Positions 1 to 6,627 are shown, counted from the first letter of the stretch. The stretch is 6,808 nt of DNA from an uncultured Rubrobacteraceae bacterium (GCA_902805985.1 CADCUW010000064.1:1-6808); one strand, 5' to 3'. A program made the numbers and translations. Notes: generated from the letters alone by a model not told the origin.

Positions 1-336
1 CCCTGAGAGACCCTCCTGGTTCTGCTCGCGCTCCTCCGGGGTCAGAAAGCGCGTGTGCCCCTCGTCGCCCAGGGTGTCCAGCATCCCCTCTATGGCACCG
101 TACGTCAGCTTCTCGGGGTCGATGGCCCCCTGGTCCACGTAATCGTCCCTGACGGTGTCCAGCGCCTCGGCGTACAGGTCCAGGCTCTCCCGGTCCCTCT
201 CCCCCAGAGAGGCCGGGCTCTGGGACCGCCCGACGTAGAAAGCCCCGGCCGCCGTCGCGACCAGAATTCCGATGAACACCAGCAGGCGCAATGCCCCGCC
301 CCGCCGCCCGCCCTTCTTATCCACGCTTCTCAACAC
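1..336 (-). CDS. S41 carboxy-terminal processing peptidase, N-terminal part (cut by window edge)
   Basis: This is the first 112 residues of a protein that runs off the left edge. A basic N-terminus (K7, K8, R11, R12, R17) leads into one hydrophobic segment at about residues 16-36, fitting a membrane anchor or uncleaved signal with the rest outside the cell. Residues 55-102 look like the N-terminal helical region of CtpA/S41 proteases: YAEALDTVRDDYV, then a YGAIEGMLDTLGD stretch, then HTRFLTPEE, which normally precedes the PDZ domain. The PDZ domain and the Ser-Lys catalytic dyad would lie outside the window, so activity cannot be judged. The first possible start after the in-frame stop at 349-351 is GTG at 334-336; it has no Shine-Dalgarno but sits 6 nt behind a TACAAT box. 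GTG at 322-324 is an alternative, with GAGAAG just ahead. It follows dppF by 43 bp in the same direction and could be read through from the operon or separately. Confidence 0.85.
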   Translation of the reverse strand, partial: MLRSVDKKGGRRGGALRLLVFIGILVATAAGAFYVGRSQSPASLGERDRESLDLYAEALDTVRDDYVDQGAIDPEKLTYGAIEGMLDTLGDEGHTRFLTPEEREQNQEGLSG

Positions 337-342
337 GCGAAG

Positions 343-348
343 ATTGTA
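343..348 (-). promoter_or_regulatory. Candidate -10 box (TACAAT) for a leaderless S41 peptidase transcript
   Basis: On the minus strand TACAAT is followed by six bases (CTTCGC) and then the GTG at 336-334. A sigma-70-type -10 at this distance would place the transcription start on the first base of the start codon, giving a leaderless mRNA, which is common in actinobacteria. In support, no Shine-Dalgarno precedes that GTG. Against it, the hexamer 17 bases upstream (ACCGAT, 371-366) is a poor -35. This is inference from one motif and its spacing. Confidence 0.4.
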
Positions 349-379
349 CTAGCAAGCTGCCAGGTATCGGTGTTCGGGG

Positions 380-1465
380 CTACTCGACGCGGTACGGGGT
401 GCTGGTGGCGGGCTCCTCTATCCTCTGCCCCTCCTTCACGGGGAAGAAGCAGGCCGCGCGGTGGTCCTCCCTCTCCTGGGGCTCCAGGAGCGGCACGTTC
501 TCCACGCAGTAGTCCTGGGCGCGGGGGCAGCGGGTGTGGAAGGGGCACCCTGAAGGCGGGTTGGCCGGGCTCGGCACGTCGCCGGTGAGGACGACGCGCT
601 GGCGCTCGCGTTCCTTGCGCGGGTCGGGCACCGGGATGGCCGACAGGAGCGAGGCCGTGTAAGGGTGGCGGGGTTGGTCGTAGAGGTCCTTGCGGTCGGC
701 GACCTCCACGATCTTGCCGAGGTACATCACGGCGACCCGATCAGAGATGTGCTTCACCACCGAGAGGTCGTGGGCTATGAACACGTAGGTCAGGTCGAAC
801 TCTTTTTGCAGGTCCTGAAGCAGGTTCACCACCTGCGCCTGGATGGAGACGTCGAGCGCCGAGACCGGCTCGTCGCATATTATGAGGCGCGGGTTGAGCG
901 CGATGGCCCTCGCCACCCCGATCCTCTGGCGCTGCCCACCGGAGAACTCGTGCGGGTAGCGGTTGTAGTGCTCGGGGGAGAGGCCCACGACCTCGAGAAG
1001 CTCTTGCACCCGCTTCTTGCGCTCGGAGCCCTCGCTCACGTTGTGCGTCTTGAGGGGCTCGGCGACGATGTTGCCGACGCTCATGCGGGGGTTCAGCGAG
1101 GCGTAGGGGTCCTGGAAGATTATCTGCATGTTGCGCCGCACGTTGAGCATCCGCTTGCGGTCGTATTGGAGGATGTCCTCGCCCTCGAAGAGGACCTCGC
1201 CCTCCGTGGGCTCGAGGAGGCGCAGGACGAGGCGGGCGAGCGTGCTCTTGCCGCACCCCGACTCGCCGACGAGGCCCAGAGTCTCGCCCTTGCGGATCTG
1301 AAGGTCCACCCCGTCCACGGCCTTGACGTGACCGACCGTCCGCCTCAAGACGCCGGCCTTGATCGGGAAGTGCATCTTCAGGTTCCTCGTCTCGAGCAGG
1401 TTCTCGCCGGAGCGCCCGTTGCGGCCCGTATCGACCGTGGCCTCGGCTCCACCGTTCTCGCTCAC
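380..1465 (-). CDS. dppF: Peptide-type ABC transporter ATPase, DppF/OppF-like
   Basis: This 361-residue ATPase is the second energy-coupling subunit of the importer, acting on the cytoplasmic face with the DppD-like subunit. All nucleotide-binding motifs are intact: Walker [10 protein letters not shown] (67-75), Q-loop Q118 in IIFQDP, signature FSGGQ (174-178), Walker B LIICDEP (194-200), D-loop SALD (202-205) and switch H232. The C-terminal oligopeptide-transporter domain carries four cysteines (C307, C313, C320, C339) in the GCPFHTRCP context, which in characterised relatives binds a [4Fe-4S] cluster. The start is the GTG at 1465-1463, which overlaps the dppD stop as GTGA and is preceded by a GGGGGTGGG Shine-Dalgarno-like run. 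The reading frame stays open far upstream inside dppD, but that part reads as a shadow of dppD. The N-terminus has about 20 extra polar residues before the ATPase fold. Dpp and Opp families cannot be separated from sequence alone, so the symbol marks family position, not proven substrate. Confidence 0.93.
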   Translation of the reverse strand: MSENGGAEATVDTGRNGRSGENLLETRNLKMHFPIKAGVLRRTVGHVKAVDGVDLQIRKGETLGLVGESGCGKSTLARLVLRLLEPTEGEVLFEGEDILQYDRKRMLNVRRNMQIIFQDPYASLNPRMSVGNIVAEPLKTHNVSEGSERKKRVQELLEVVGLSPEHYNRYPHEFSGGQRQRIGVARAIALNPRLIICDEPVSALDVSIQAQVVNLLQDLQKEFDLTYVFIAHDLSVVKHISDRVAVMYLGKIVEVADRKDLYDQPRHPYTASLLSAIPVPDPRKERERQRVVLTGDVPSPANPPSGCPFHTRCPRAQDYCVENVPLLEPQEREDHRAACFFPVKEGQRIEEPATSTPYRVE

Positions 1466-2481
1466 GAGCCCACCCCCAGTTCCTGGTCGACGCGGCTCTT
1501 GTTCTGCTCTATCTCCTCGACCGAGAGGATGCACGCGGCCTCGTGGCCCGGCTTCTTCTCTTCGAGGTCGGGGTCCACCTTCTGGCACTCGTCCTTCGCG
1601 AACGGGCAGCGGGGGTGGAAGTTGCAGCCGTCGGGCAGGAAGATGAGCGACGGCGGCGTGCCCTTGATCGGCAGCAGCCTCACCTCGCCCGCGGTGTCCA
1701 ACCTCGGCAGCGAACGGAGCAGGCTCCACGAGTAGGGCATCAGGGGATCGTAGAAGACGTCGTCCGTCGTGGCCCGCTCGACGGCGCGGCCCGCGTACAT
1801 CACCATCACCTTGTCGGCGATCTGGGAGACGACGCCGAGGTCGTGCGTGATCATCACTATCGCGGTGCCGTACTTCTCCTGCAGGCCCACCATGAGCTCC
1901 AGGATCTGGGCCTGGATGGTGACGTCGAGCGCCGTGGTCGGCTCGTCGGCTATAAGTACCTTCGGGTTGCACGAGAGCGCCATCGCGATCATGGCCCGCT
2001 GGCGCATGCCGCCGGAGAACTGGTGCGGGTACTCTTTCGCCCGCTGTTCGGGGTTGGCGATGCCGACGTCCGTGAGAACCTGGACGGTCTTCTCGTTTGC
2101 CTCGGACTTCGAGAGGTCCTGGTGGATGCGGATGGCCTCGCGAATCTGGTTCCCGACGGTGAAGACGGGGTTGAGGCTCGTCATGGGGTCCTGGAAGATC
2201 ATGGCGATGTCGTTGCCCCGAATCTGTTGCATCCTCTTCTCCGGCACCTCGAGGAGGTTCTGGCCCTCGAAGAGGATCTCACCCTCGGGGTACGAGGCTG
2301 GAGGCTTCGGGTTCAACTGCATCACCGAGAGCGCCGTGACGCTCTTGCCGCTGCCGGACTCCCCGACTATCCCTAGAGTCTCCCCGGGCTCCAGGGAGTA
2401 AGAGACGCCGTCCACGGCCTTCACGACCCCGTCCTGGGTAGCAAAGTGCGTCTTGAGATCGTTGACTTCTAGCATCGCCAC
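1462..2481 (-). CDS. dppD: Peptide-type ABC transporter ATPase, DppD/OppD-like
   Basis: A 339-residue ATPase pairing with the DppF-like subunit under the two permeases. The fold is complete: Walker A GESGSGKS (40-47), Q-loop Q97 in MIFQDP, signature FSGGM (155-159), Walker B VLIADEP (175-181), the [11 protein letters not shown]-loop region (183-192) and switch H213. The C-terminal domain has the family cysteine set C286, C292, C299 and C317, in the [10 protein letters not shown] context, expected to bind an Fe-S cluster as in studied DppD proteins. Length is normal for the family. The start is GTG at 2481-2479, 3 nt after the dppC stop; GGTGGA at 2494-2489 lies 7 nt ahead, a better distance than for the ATG two codons later (2475-2473). 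The C-terminus overlaps the dppF start by 4 nt, implying translational coupling. The D-type role is assigned by gene order and by closer resemblance to DppD than to DppF around the signature (GGM rather than GGQ). Confidence 0.94.
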   Translation of the reverse strand: MAMLEVNDLKTHFATQDGVVKAVDGVSYSLEPGETLGIVGESGSGKSVTALSVMQLNPKPPASYPEGEILFEGQNLLEVPEKRMQQIRGNDIAMIFQDPMTSLNPVFTVGNQIREAIRIHQDLSKSEANEKTVQVLTDVGIANPEQRAKEYPHQFSGGMRQRAMIAMALSCNPKVLIADEPTTALDVTIQAQILELMVGLQEKYGTAIVMITHDLGVVSQIADKVMVMYAGRAVERATTDDVFYDPLMPYSWSLLRSLPRLDTAGEVRLLPIKGTPPSLIFLPDGCNFHPRCPFAKDECQKVDPDLEEKKPGHEAACILSVEEIEQNKSRVDQELGVGS

Positions 2482-2484
2482 AAT

Positions 2485-3408
2485 CTATTCCACCGCTTTC
2501 GGATCGAGGGCGTCGCGCAGTCCGTCGCCCAGAAAGTTTACGCACACGGCCGTGAGGATGATCATGAGGCCCGGGAACACGGCTAGCCACGGCTGGAGGG
2601 TTAGGGTCGTTCGGGCGTCCTCCAGCATGTTGCCCCAGGAGGGCGTCGGGGGTTGGATGCCGAGGCCGAGGAAAGAGAGCGCGCTCTCGATGAGGATCGC
2701 CTCGGCCGTGACGAGCGTGGCCTGCACTATCATCACCCCGGCCACGTTGGGCAGGATGTGCCGGAGCATGATCCTGCCCCCCGACACCCCGACGGCCCTC
2801 GCCGCCAGCACGTACTCCTGGTCGCGCAGGGCGAGTACCTGACCGCGCACGATGCGCGTTATCGTCGGCCAGAGGAGCAGGGACAAGGCGAAGGCTATGG
2901 TGACGGCCGTGAAGTTGAAGATGCTGCCCAGCACCAGCAAGACCGGTAGGCCGGGAAGGGTGAACATAAAGTCGACGAAGCCCATCGCGCCGATGTCCAC
3001 GAAGCGCCCGTAGAAACCGGCGAAGATCCCGATCGCGGCCCCGACCAGGGTCGAAAGGACGCCCACGCCGAGCCCGGTGAGGAGCGAGACCCGCCCGCCG
3101 TACAGCACCCGGGTCAGCTCGTCGCGTCCCAGGTTGTCGGTGCCCATCGGGTGGCCCAAACTGGGGGGCTGGTTGACCGCTTTGTAGTCTATTTCGGCGA
3201 AGCCGTAGGGTGCCAGCAACGGCGCCGCGAGCGCCAGGGCGTACACGAGGAGGAGGATCAAGCCGCAGGCCATCGCCAGCCGATGACGTCTGAAACGCTG
3301 CCAGACTATCTGGCGCTGGGTGCGGCCTTCGACCTCGCCGTACCCCTCCCCGGAGGCCGTCGGCGGCGTTTCGGCGGGGTCCGGGGGCTTCAGTCTTCTC
3401 TCGGACAT
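2485..3408 (-). CDS. dppC: Peptide-type ABC transporter permease, DppC/OppC-like
   Basis: A 307-residue inner-membrane permease, one half of the translocation channel with the DppB-like partner. About 45 polar cytoplasmic residues, rich in Pro, Glu and Arg, precede the first helix (about 46-66). The GTDNLGRDELTRVLYGGR block (89-106) is the hallmark of OppC-type proteins. Five more hydrophobic segments follow, roughly at 108-131, 143-163, 165-180, 223-248 and 273-293. The EAA loop that contacts the ATPases is at about 198-221 (EYVLAARAVGVSGGRI onward). The C-terminal LGDGLRDALDP motif is typical of the family. The ATG at 3408 is well supported: an AGGAG at 3422-3418 overlaps the dppB stop codon and lies 9 nt ahead. 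The intergenic gap is only 12 nt, so translation is probably linked to that of dppB. Confidence 0.94.
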   Translation of the reverse strand: MSERRLKPPDPAETPPTASGEGYGEVEGRTQRQIVWQRFRRHRLAMACGLILLLVYALALAAPLLAPYGFAEIDYKAVNQPPSLGHPMGTDNLGRDELTRVLYGGRVSLLTGLGVGVLSTLVGAAIGIFAGFYGRFVDIGAMGFVDFMFTLPGLPVLLVLGSIFNFTAVTIAFALSLLLWPTITRIVRGQVLALRDQEYVLAARAVGVSGGRIMLRHILPNVAGVMIVQATLVTAEAILIESALSFLGLGIQPPTPSWGNMLEDARTTLTLQPWLAVFPGLMIILTAVCVNFLGDGLRDALDPKAVE

Positions 3409-3417
3409 TCCAGCGAT

Positions 3418-3422
3418 CTCCT
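3418..3422 (-). promoter_or_regulatory. Ribosome binding site of dppC overlapping the dppB stop codon
   Basis: The dppB stop TAG (3423-3421) shares its AG with an AGGAG Shine-Dalgarno, 9 nt before the dppC ATG. A ribosome ending dppB would cover this site, which suggests coupled synthesis of the two permease halves in equal amounts. The motif is seen directly; the coupling is inferred. Confidence 0.65.
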
Positions 3423-4425
3423 AATCGTAAGTGATTCTCGGGTCCACAACAGCGTAGGCGAGGTCCGCCACGAGGTTGAAGAACACTATAAGCACCGCGA
3501 GGATCATCAAGATTCCCCGCGCGACGTTGTAATCGCCCTTGGAGAGCGTGTCGTAGAACAGGAAGCCGAGCCCCGGCCACGCGAAGACCGTCTCCGTTAT
3601 CACAGAACCGGCGATGAGGGTACCCAAGGAGAGTGCGAGCAGGGTCACCGTGGGGATGAGCGCGTTCCTCAGGGCGTGCTTGAGGTAGACCCTCCTCCGG
3701 GAGAGGCCCTTGGCCCTGGCCGTTCTCAGGTAGTCGGAAGACAGCACGTCGAGCATCGCGCTGCGCTGGAAGCGGCTGAAGATCGCGATGGATATAACCG
3801 CGAGCGTGGTCGCCGGGAGGACCAGGTGCCGCACAAGGTCCAAAAAGCCCCCGCCCGAGTACGGGTCGCTTATCCCGGAGATGTAGAAGATCCTCTGCCC
3901 GGTCCACTCCGCGAGGTAGATCCCGAAAACCAACTGCAACAGCAGCCCGAGCAGAAAGACCGGCGTGCTGAAACCCAGGAACGCCAAGACCGTGGCGAGG
4001 TTGTCCGTGCGGCTGTACTTTCTTATCGCCTGATAGATGCCCAACGGGATGGCAATTACGAGCGTGATCAGAAGCGAGGTGCCCGACAGCAGCAGCGTCG
4101 GTACGACCCGACGCCCGATGATCTCGTTTACCGGGGCTTGCTGCTTGAAGCTCGTTCCCAGATCCCCCCGGAGCAGATCGCCCATCCAGATGAGGTACTG
4201 CCGGTAGAGCGGCTGGTCGAGCCCGTACTGGGCGCTCAGCCGCTGAAGGTCCTCGCCCCGGATGCGCGGATTCTGCCTGAGGTCCGCGAGCGGGTCGCCC
4301 GCCAGGCTCACCAGCAGAAAGATCGCTATGCTCGCGAAGAAGAGTATGACGACGCTGAAGAGCGTCCTTCTAACGACGTAGGCGAACACGGTTCGTCCGT
4401 TCACTACTGGGTGCGCGGCCCACAC
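3421..4425 (-). CDS. dppB: Peptide-type ABC transporter permease, DppB/OppB-like
   Basis: A 334-residue membrane permease, the partner of the DppC-like protein. Six hydrophobic segments are visible at about 22-41, 110-132, 143-171, 200-218, 253-275 and 303-325. The periplasmic-type loop after helix 1 holds the family pattern DPLADLRQNP and AQYGLDQPLYRQYLIW, then GDLGTSF (88-93). The EAA loop facing the ATPases is at about 231-258 (DYLRTARAKGLSRRRVYLKH onward). The ETVFAWPGLG motif (278-287) and the closing VDPRITYD are characteristic of DppB proteins. The start is uncertain. GTG at 4425 has CAGGG six nt ahead and is used here. GTG at 4389 (residue 13) would give a 322-residue protein beginning FAYVVRR after the start residue, closer to the usual DppB N-terminus. 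The gene follows the binding-protein gene after an 83-nt spacer with a hairpin. Confidence 0.93.
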   Translation of the reverse strand: MWAAHPVVNGRTVFAYVVRRTLFSVVILFFASIAIFLLVSLAGDPLADLRQNPRIRGEDLQRLSAQYGLDQPLYRQYLIWMGDLLRGDLGTSFKQQAPVNEIIGRRVVPTLLLSGTSLLITLVIAIPLGIYQAIRKYSRTDNLATVLAFLGFSTPVFLLGLLLQLVFGIYLAEWTGQRIFYISGISDPYSGGGFLDLVRHLVLPATTLAVISIAIFSRFQRSAMLDVLSSDYLRTARAKGLSRRRVYLKHALRNALIPTVTLLALSLGTLIAGSVITETVFAWPGLGFLFYDTLSKGDYNVARGILMILAVLIVFFNLVADLAYAVVDPRITYD

Positions 4426-4508
4426 GCAAAACCCTGCCTGCCAAATCTACCCCCCGTGGTGCCCGCGGGCGGCCGGACCCGGCGGGTTCCGGCCGCGCAA
4501 GCTTTCCG
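4426..4508 (-). promoter_or_regulatory. Intercistronic spacer between binding-protein and permease genes
   Basis: This is the only sizeable gap inside the operon; the other junctions are 12 nt, 3 nt and a 4-nt overlap. It contains the hairpin at 4469-4496, a perfect CCCGCGGG palindrome at 4462-4469, and the candidate dppB ribosome binding site CAGGG (4436-4432). I see no convincing promoter for an independent dppBCDF transcript. Confidence 0.6.
4469..4496 (-). terminator. Strong GC hairpin after the binding-protein gene (attenuator or mRNA-stabilising stem)
   Basis: Arms GCGGCCGGA (4469-4477) and TCCGGCCGC (4488-4496) are perfect 9-bp inverted repeats around a 10-nt loop. Alternatively, the 8-bp outer stem continues after a single-base bulge into ACCC/GGGT (4477-4480 with 4484-4487), leaving a three-base loop. 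The stem begins 12 nt after the binding-protein stop. In the minus-strand direction it is followed by CCGCGGGCACC and not by a T-run, so it is not a standard intrinsic terminator. In many importer operons such stems protect the upstream binding-protein mRNA from 3' decay or partly stop transcription. The structure is seen; the role is inferred. Confidence 0.7.
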
Positions 4509-6122
4509 TTACTGCAACGTCCACTCGCCCATGTTCCAGTACGGCCCCGCCAGGGTCGGGTTGACCTCGGGGCCTTGCAGGTTCTCCGTGTAGGCGTAGA
4601 TGTCAGGGGTCTGGTACAGCGGCAGAATCGGCACGTCCTGCGCCATCGCCTCCTGGGCTTGCCGTATGAGCTCGGCACGCGCCTGCGGGTCCACGGTGGC
4701 GTCGGACTCCCGCCACAGGCGGGTAACTTCCTCGTTCTCGTAGAGCCCGTAGTTCTGCCCCTTGGGCGGGAGCGCGTCCCCGGCGAAGAGTTCAGTGGAC
4801 GAAGGGTCCGGGCTCGCCACCCAGCTGAACGAGACCATGCTGAAATCCCCCTGGTTTATGCGCTTGCCGAGAAGGTTCTCGGGGCTGTCGAAGTCCAGGG
4901 TGACGTCCAGGCCTATGTCCTCTAGCTGCTGCTGGATTATCTGCAGCTGCCGTTCGAGCAGCGTGCTGCCGGAGCTCGCCGTGTAGGTTATCTCGGGCTT
5001 GACCCCCTCGGCCTCCGCCTCCTGCAGCAGTTGGCGGGCCTTGTCGGGGTCGTGGGCGTAACGCCCCCAGGCCGGCGCGAAAAACGGCTCCTGGTCGGGC
5101 ACCAGCACGCTGTCGAGCGACTTGAGCCCCTTCTCCAGAAGCTCCGTGGCCAGCTGCTCCCGGTTTATGCCGTAGGCGATGGCCTGGCGGAACTTGACGC
5201 TGGGCACCTTCTTGACGTTGAACGTTATGTGCGCCCACACCGTCCCGGCCTTGCTCTTCACCGTAGTGTTCGGGAAGCCTTCGATGCGCTCGAAGACACC
5301 GGTCTCCGCCGCCGGGGCGATAAAGCCCGCCTCGCCAGACTGGAGCGACTGCAAGATGGTGTTGCTGTCGGAGATAAAGCGGTAGGTTACCCGCTCGAGC
5401 CCGGCCTTCTTGCCCCAGTAGTTCTCATTTCGCACGACCGTCAGGTCTTCGCCCTTATTCCACTCCTGGAACTTGAACGGCCCGCTGCCCACGATCTCGT
5501 TGTTCAGGGCCTTGTTGAAGTCTTTGCCCTCATAGACATGCTTGGGGAGGATGTCGTCGTCCAGAAGGTCTCTCCATCCCGCGTAGGGCGTGCTGAAGAT
5601 CAGCCTCACGGTCCGCTCGTCGGGGGTCTCGAACTTCTCGACATCCTCCCACCCGATGCGGGAGACGATCTGGTTGTCGGGGTTCATTATTTGCTCGAAG
5701 GTCCACTTGGCGTCCGCGCTGGTGAGCGGCTCGCCGTCGGAGAAAGTGATGCCCTCCTTGAGCCGGTACTCTATGATTAGTGGGTCCTCGCTCTTCACCT
5801 GCGGCTCGCCGTCGGCAAGCTGTGGGGCGTAGGAGAGGTCAGGCAGGATCTCCAGCGGCCCCTGCAGTATCCCGCTCGTCGCGTCCGTGGTCACCGCCAG
5901 GTCCCCGCCGGAGATGAACCCGTTGAGTATCTGGGGCTCCGTGTCGAGGACGGTCACGAGGACGCTGGGCCCGCCGCCCTGCTGGCCAGCGCCGCCGCAG
6001 CCCGCGACCCCGAGCAACGTGGCCCCGGCGATCCCGGCTCCGCTCATCTTCAGAAAGTCGCGGCGGCTTACCGCCGGGCCGCGTACCCCGTCTACCGCCG
6101 ATACGATCGTCTTCTTGCCCAT
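4509..6122 (-). CDS. Family 5 solute-binding lipoprotein of the peptide-type ABC importer (Tat-exported)
   Basis: A 537-residue extracellular binding protein that captures the ligand and delivers it to the DppB/DppC-like channel. The N-terminus has a twin-arginine signal, SRRDFLK at 19-25, a moderately hydrophobic stretch (26-41) and the lipobox VAGC with the lipidated cysteine at 42, followed by a Gly/Gln-rich linker. The mature part carries family 5 (DppA/OppA) landmarks: LKEGITFSDGEPLTSADAKW (121-140), EIVGSGPFKFQEW (209-221), VKFRQAIAYGINREQL (309-324) and a closing DVPILPLYQ (496-504). Length is normal for the family. The ATG at 6122 has a strong GGGGAGGAAG Shine-Dalgarno at 6132-6123, though its core is unusually close (3 nt). 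It is the first gene of the operon and is followed by a hairpin that may raise its expression over the permeases. Family 5 includes binders of di- and oligopeptides, but also of nickel, haem, sugars and opines, so the ligand remains unproven. Confidence 0.94.
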   Translation of the reverse strand: MGKKTIVSAVDGVRGPAVSRRDFLKMSGAGIAGATLLGVAGCGGAGQQGGGPSVLVTVLDTEPQILNGFISGGDLAVTTDATSGILQGPLEILPDLSYAPQLADGEPQVKSEDPLIIEYRLKEGITFSDGEPLTSADAKWTFEQIMNPDNQIVSRIGWEDVEKFETPDERTVRLIFSTPYAGWRDLLDDDILPKHVYEGKDFNKALNNEIVGSGPFKFQEWNKGEDLTVVRNENYWGKKAGLERVTYRFISDSNTILQSLQSGEAGFIAPAAETGVFERIEGFPNTTVKSKAGTVWAHITFNVKKVPSVKFRQAIAYGINREQLATELLEKGLKSLDSVLVPDQEPFFAPAWGRYAHDPDKARQLLQEAEAEGVKPEITYTASSGSTLLERQLQIIQQQLEDIGLDVTLDFDSPENLLGKRINQGDFSMVSFSWVASPDPSSTELFAGDALPPKGQNYGLYENEEVTRLWRESDATVDPQARAELIRQAQEAMAQDVPILPLYQTPDIYAYTENLQGPEVNPTLAGPYWNMGEWTLQ

Positions 6123-6338
6123 CTTCCTCCCCTACCTGCCAGGACCATCGTGAGCCAACGTCCCGGCGCCTGTTTTCGCTTTGTCCGGCTTACGGTTGCG
6201 CGCGTGTTTCGGATGTATCTTTTGACACTTGCCGATGCAGAGTCCGAGAAGGTCCGACGCTTTCGAGGTCATTGTGGCAGGATCCTTCCCGTACGCCCGG
6301 CCCCACCACCATGTTCGGCCAACCCCTGATGCCGCAGG

Positions 6339-6352
6339 CCAGGCGTCCCTGG
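6339..6352. repeat. Short inverted repeat in the operon leader region
   Basis: CCAGG and CCTGG flank the four bases CGTC, forming a perfect 5-bp stem with a tetraloop, on either strand. On the minus strand it is followed by CCTG-CGGCAT-CAGG, a second small stem. They could be part of a folded leader RNA, but small stems like these are frequent in GC-rich DNA. Confidence 0.3.
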
Positions 6353-6473
6353 TCTTCGCGCGTCGCCCTCGCCGGCCAGATGCGGATTTGCTCCCTTCCT
6401 TTCCCAAGCATTCTTGTTTGCGAGACCCCCATACCCCAGCTCTGCGCCATGTGTGGTCTCATACCCGGCGCAC

Positions 6474-6500
6474 GCTATATTTCCCATAGGGAATCAAAGC
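6474..6500. promoter_or_regulatory. AT-rich imperfect dyad, candidate operator/promoter of the importer operon
   Basis: The core TTCCC-ATA-GGGAA (6481-6493) is a perfect 5-bp inverted repeat. The symmetry extends outward imperfectly to GCT and AGC at the ends, giving 9 of 12 matched positions around a 3-base centre. It lies in the most AT-rich part of the gap, next to TATA-like sequence (minus strand TATAGC at 6479-6474). It is about 350 bp from the binding-protein start. The shape and location fit a dimeric regulator site near a promoter. No -35 of good quality is seen at proper spacing, so both roles are tentative. Confidence 0.35.
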
Positions 6501-6540
6501 ATAAACAGCGTTCGAATTGCAAGGAACCCGCCCCAGGAAG

Positions 6541-6572
6541 CGCTCGTACGCAACACCCCTTCCGTGCGAGCG
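6541..6572. repeat. Hairpin downstream of the S9 peptidase gene
   Basis: Arms CGCTCGTACG (6541-6550) and CGTGCGAGCG (6563-6572) are 10-bp inverted repeats with one non-Watson-Crick position, around a 12-nt loop. The odd position is a G-U pair in plus-strand RNA but a C-A mismatch in minus-strand RNA. It lies about 90 nt after the S9 stop. No T-run follows on the minus strand, so it could be a U-less terminator or an end-protecting stem; this is uncertain. Confidence 0.4.
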
Positions 6573-6607
6573 GATTCTGTCACGAGCGGCGTGGTACCGT
6601 CGAGCGC

Positions 6608-6627
6608 GGTGGATCGAGGGGTCCACC
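6608..6627. repeat. Short hairpin just downstream of the S9 peptidase stop
   Basis: GGTGGA (6608-6613) and TCCACC (6622-6627) form a perfect 6-bp stem with an 8-nt loop, 35-54 nt after the S9 stop codon. It has no T-run on either side. Together with the larger stem at 6541-6572 it may end or protect the S9 mRNA, but a stem this short may also be chance. Confidence 0.3.

Noticed and set aside
1466..1972. N-terminal extension of dppF to give a 530-residue protein
   Set aside because: The extra residues are an out-of-frame reading of dppD, rich in Arg, Pro and Gly. The GTG overlapping the dppD stop gives the normal family length.
2279..3907. 542-codon minus-strand open frame across dppB, dppC and dppD
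   Set aside because: It is a shadow in another frame of three well-recognised genes, with Arg/Pro/Gly-rich sequence typical of GC-rich antiframes.
4462..4469. CCCGCGGG palindrome as a separate operator
   Set aside because: Eight-base GC palindromes occur often by chance in such DNA, and it borders the larger hairpin.
3151..4593. 480-codon plus-strand open frame antisense to the permeases
   Set aside because: No recognisable domain; long antisense frames are expected opposite genes in GC-rich DNA.
6222..6250. Perfect TTGACA on the plus strand as a divergent promoter
   Set aside because: The position 17 bases downstream (CGAGAA) is not a -10, and no plausible plus-strand gene follows.
6190..6462. 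90-codon minus-strand open frame in the gap upstream of the binding-protein gene
   Set aside because: No recognisable domain, unusual composition, no good ribosome binding site, and overlapping frames of similar length exist on both strands.
6523..6550. GGAACC on the plus strand as an ECF-sigma -35 element
   Set aside because: No gene lies downstream on that strand and the partner -10 is unconvincing.
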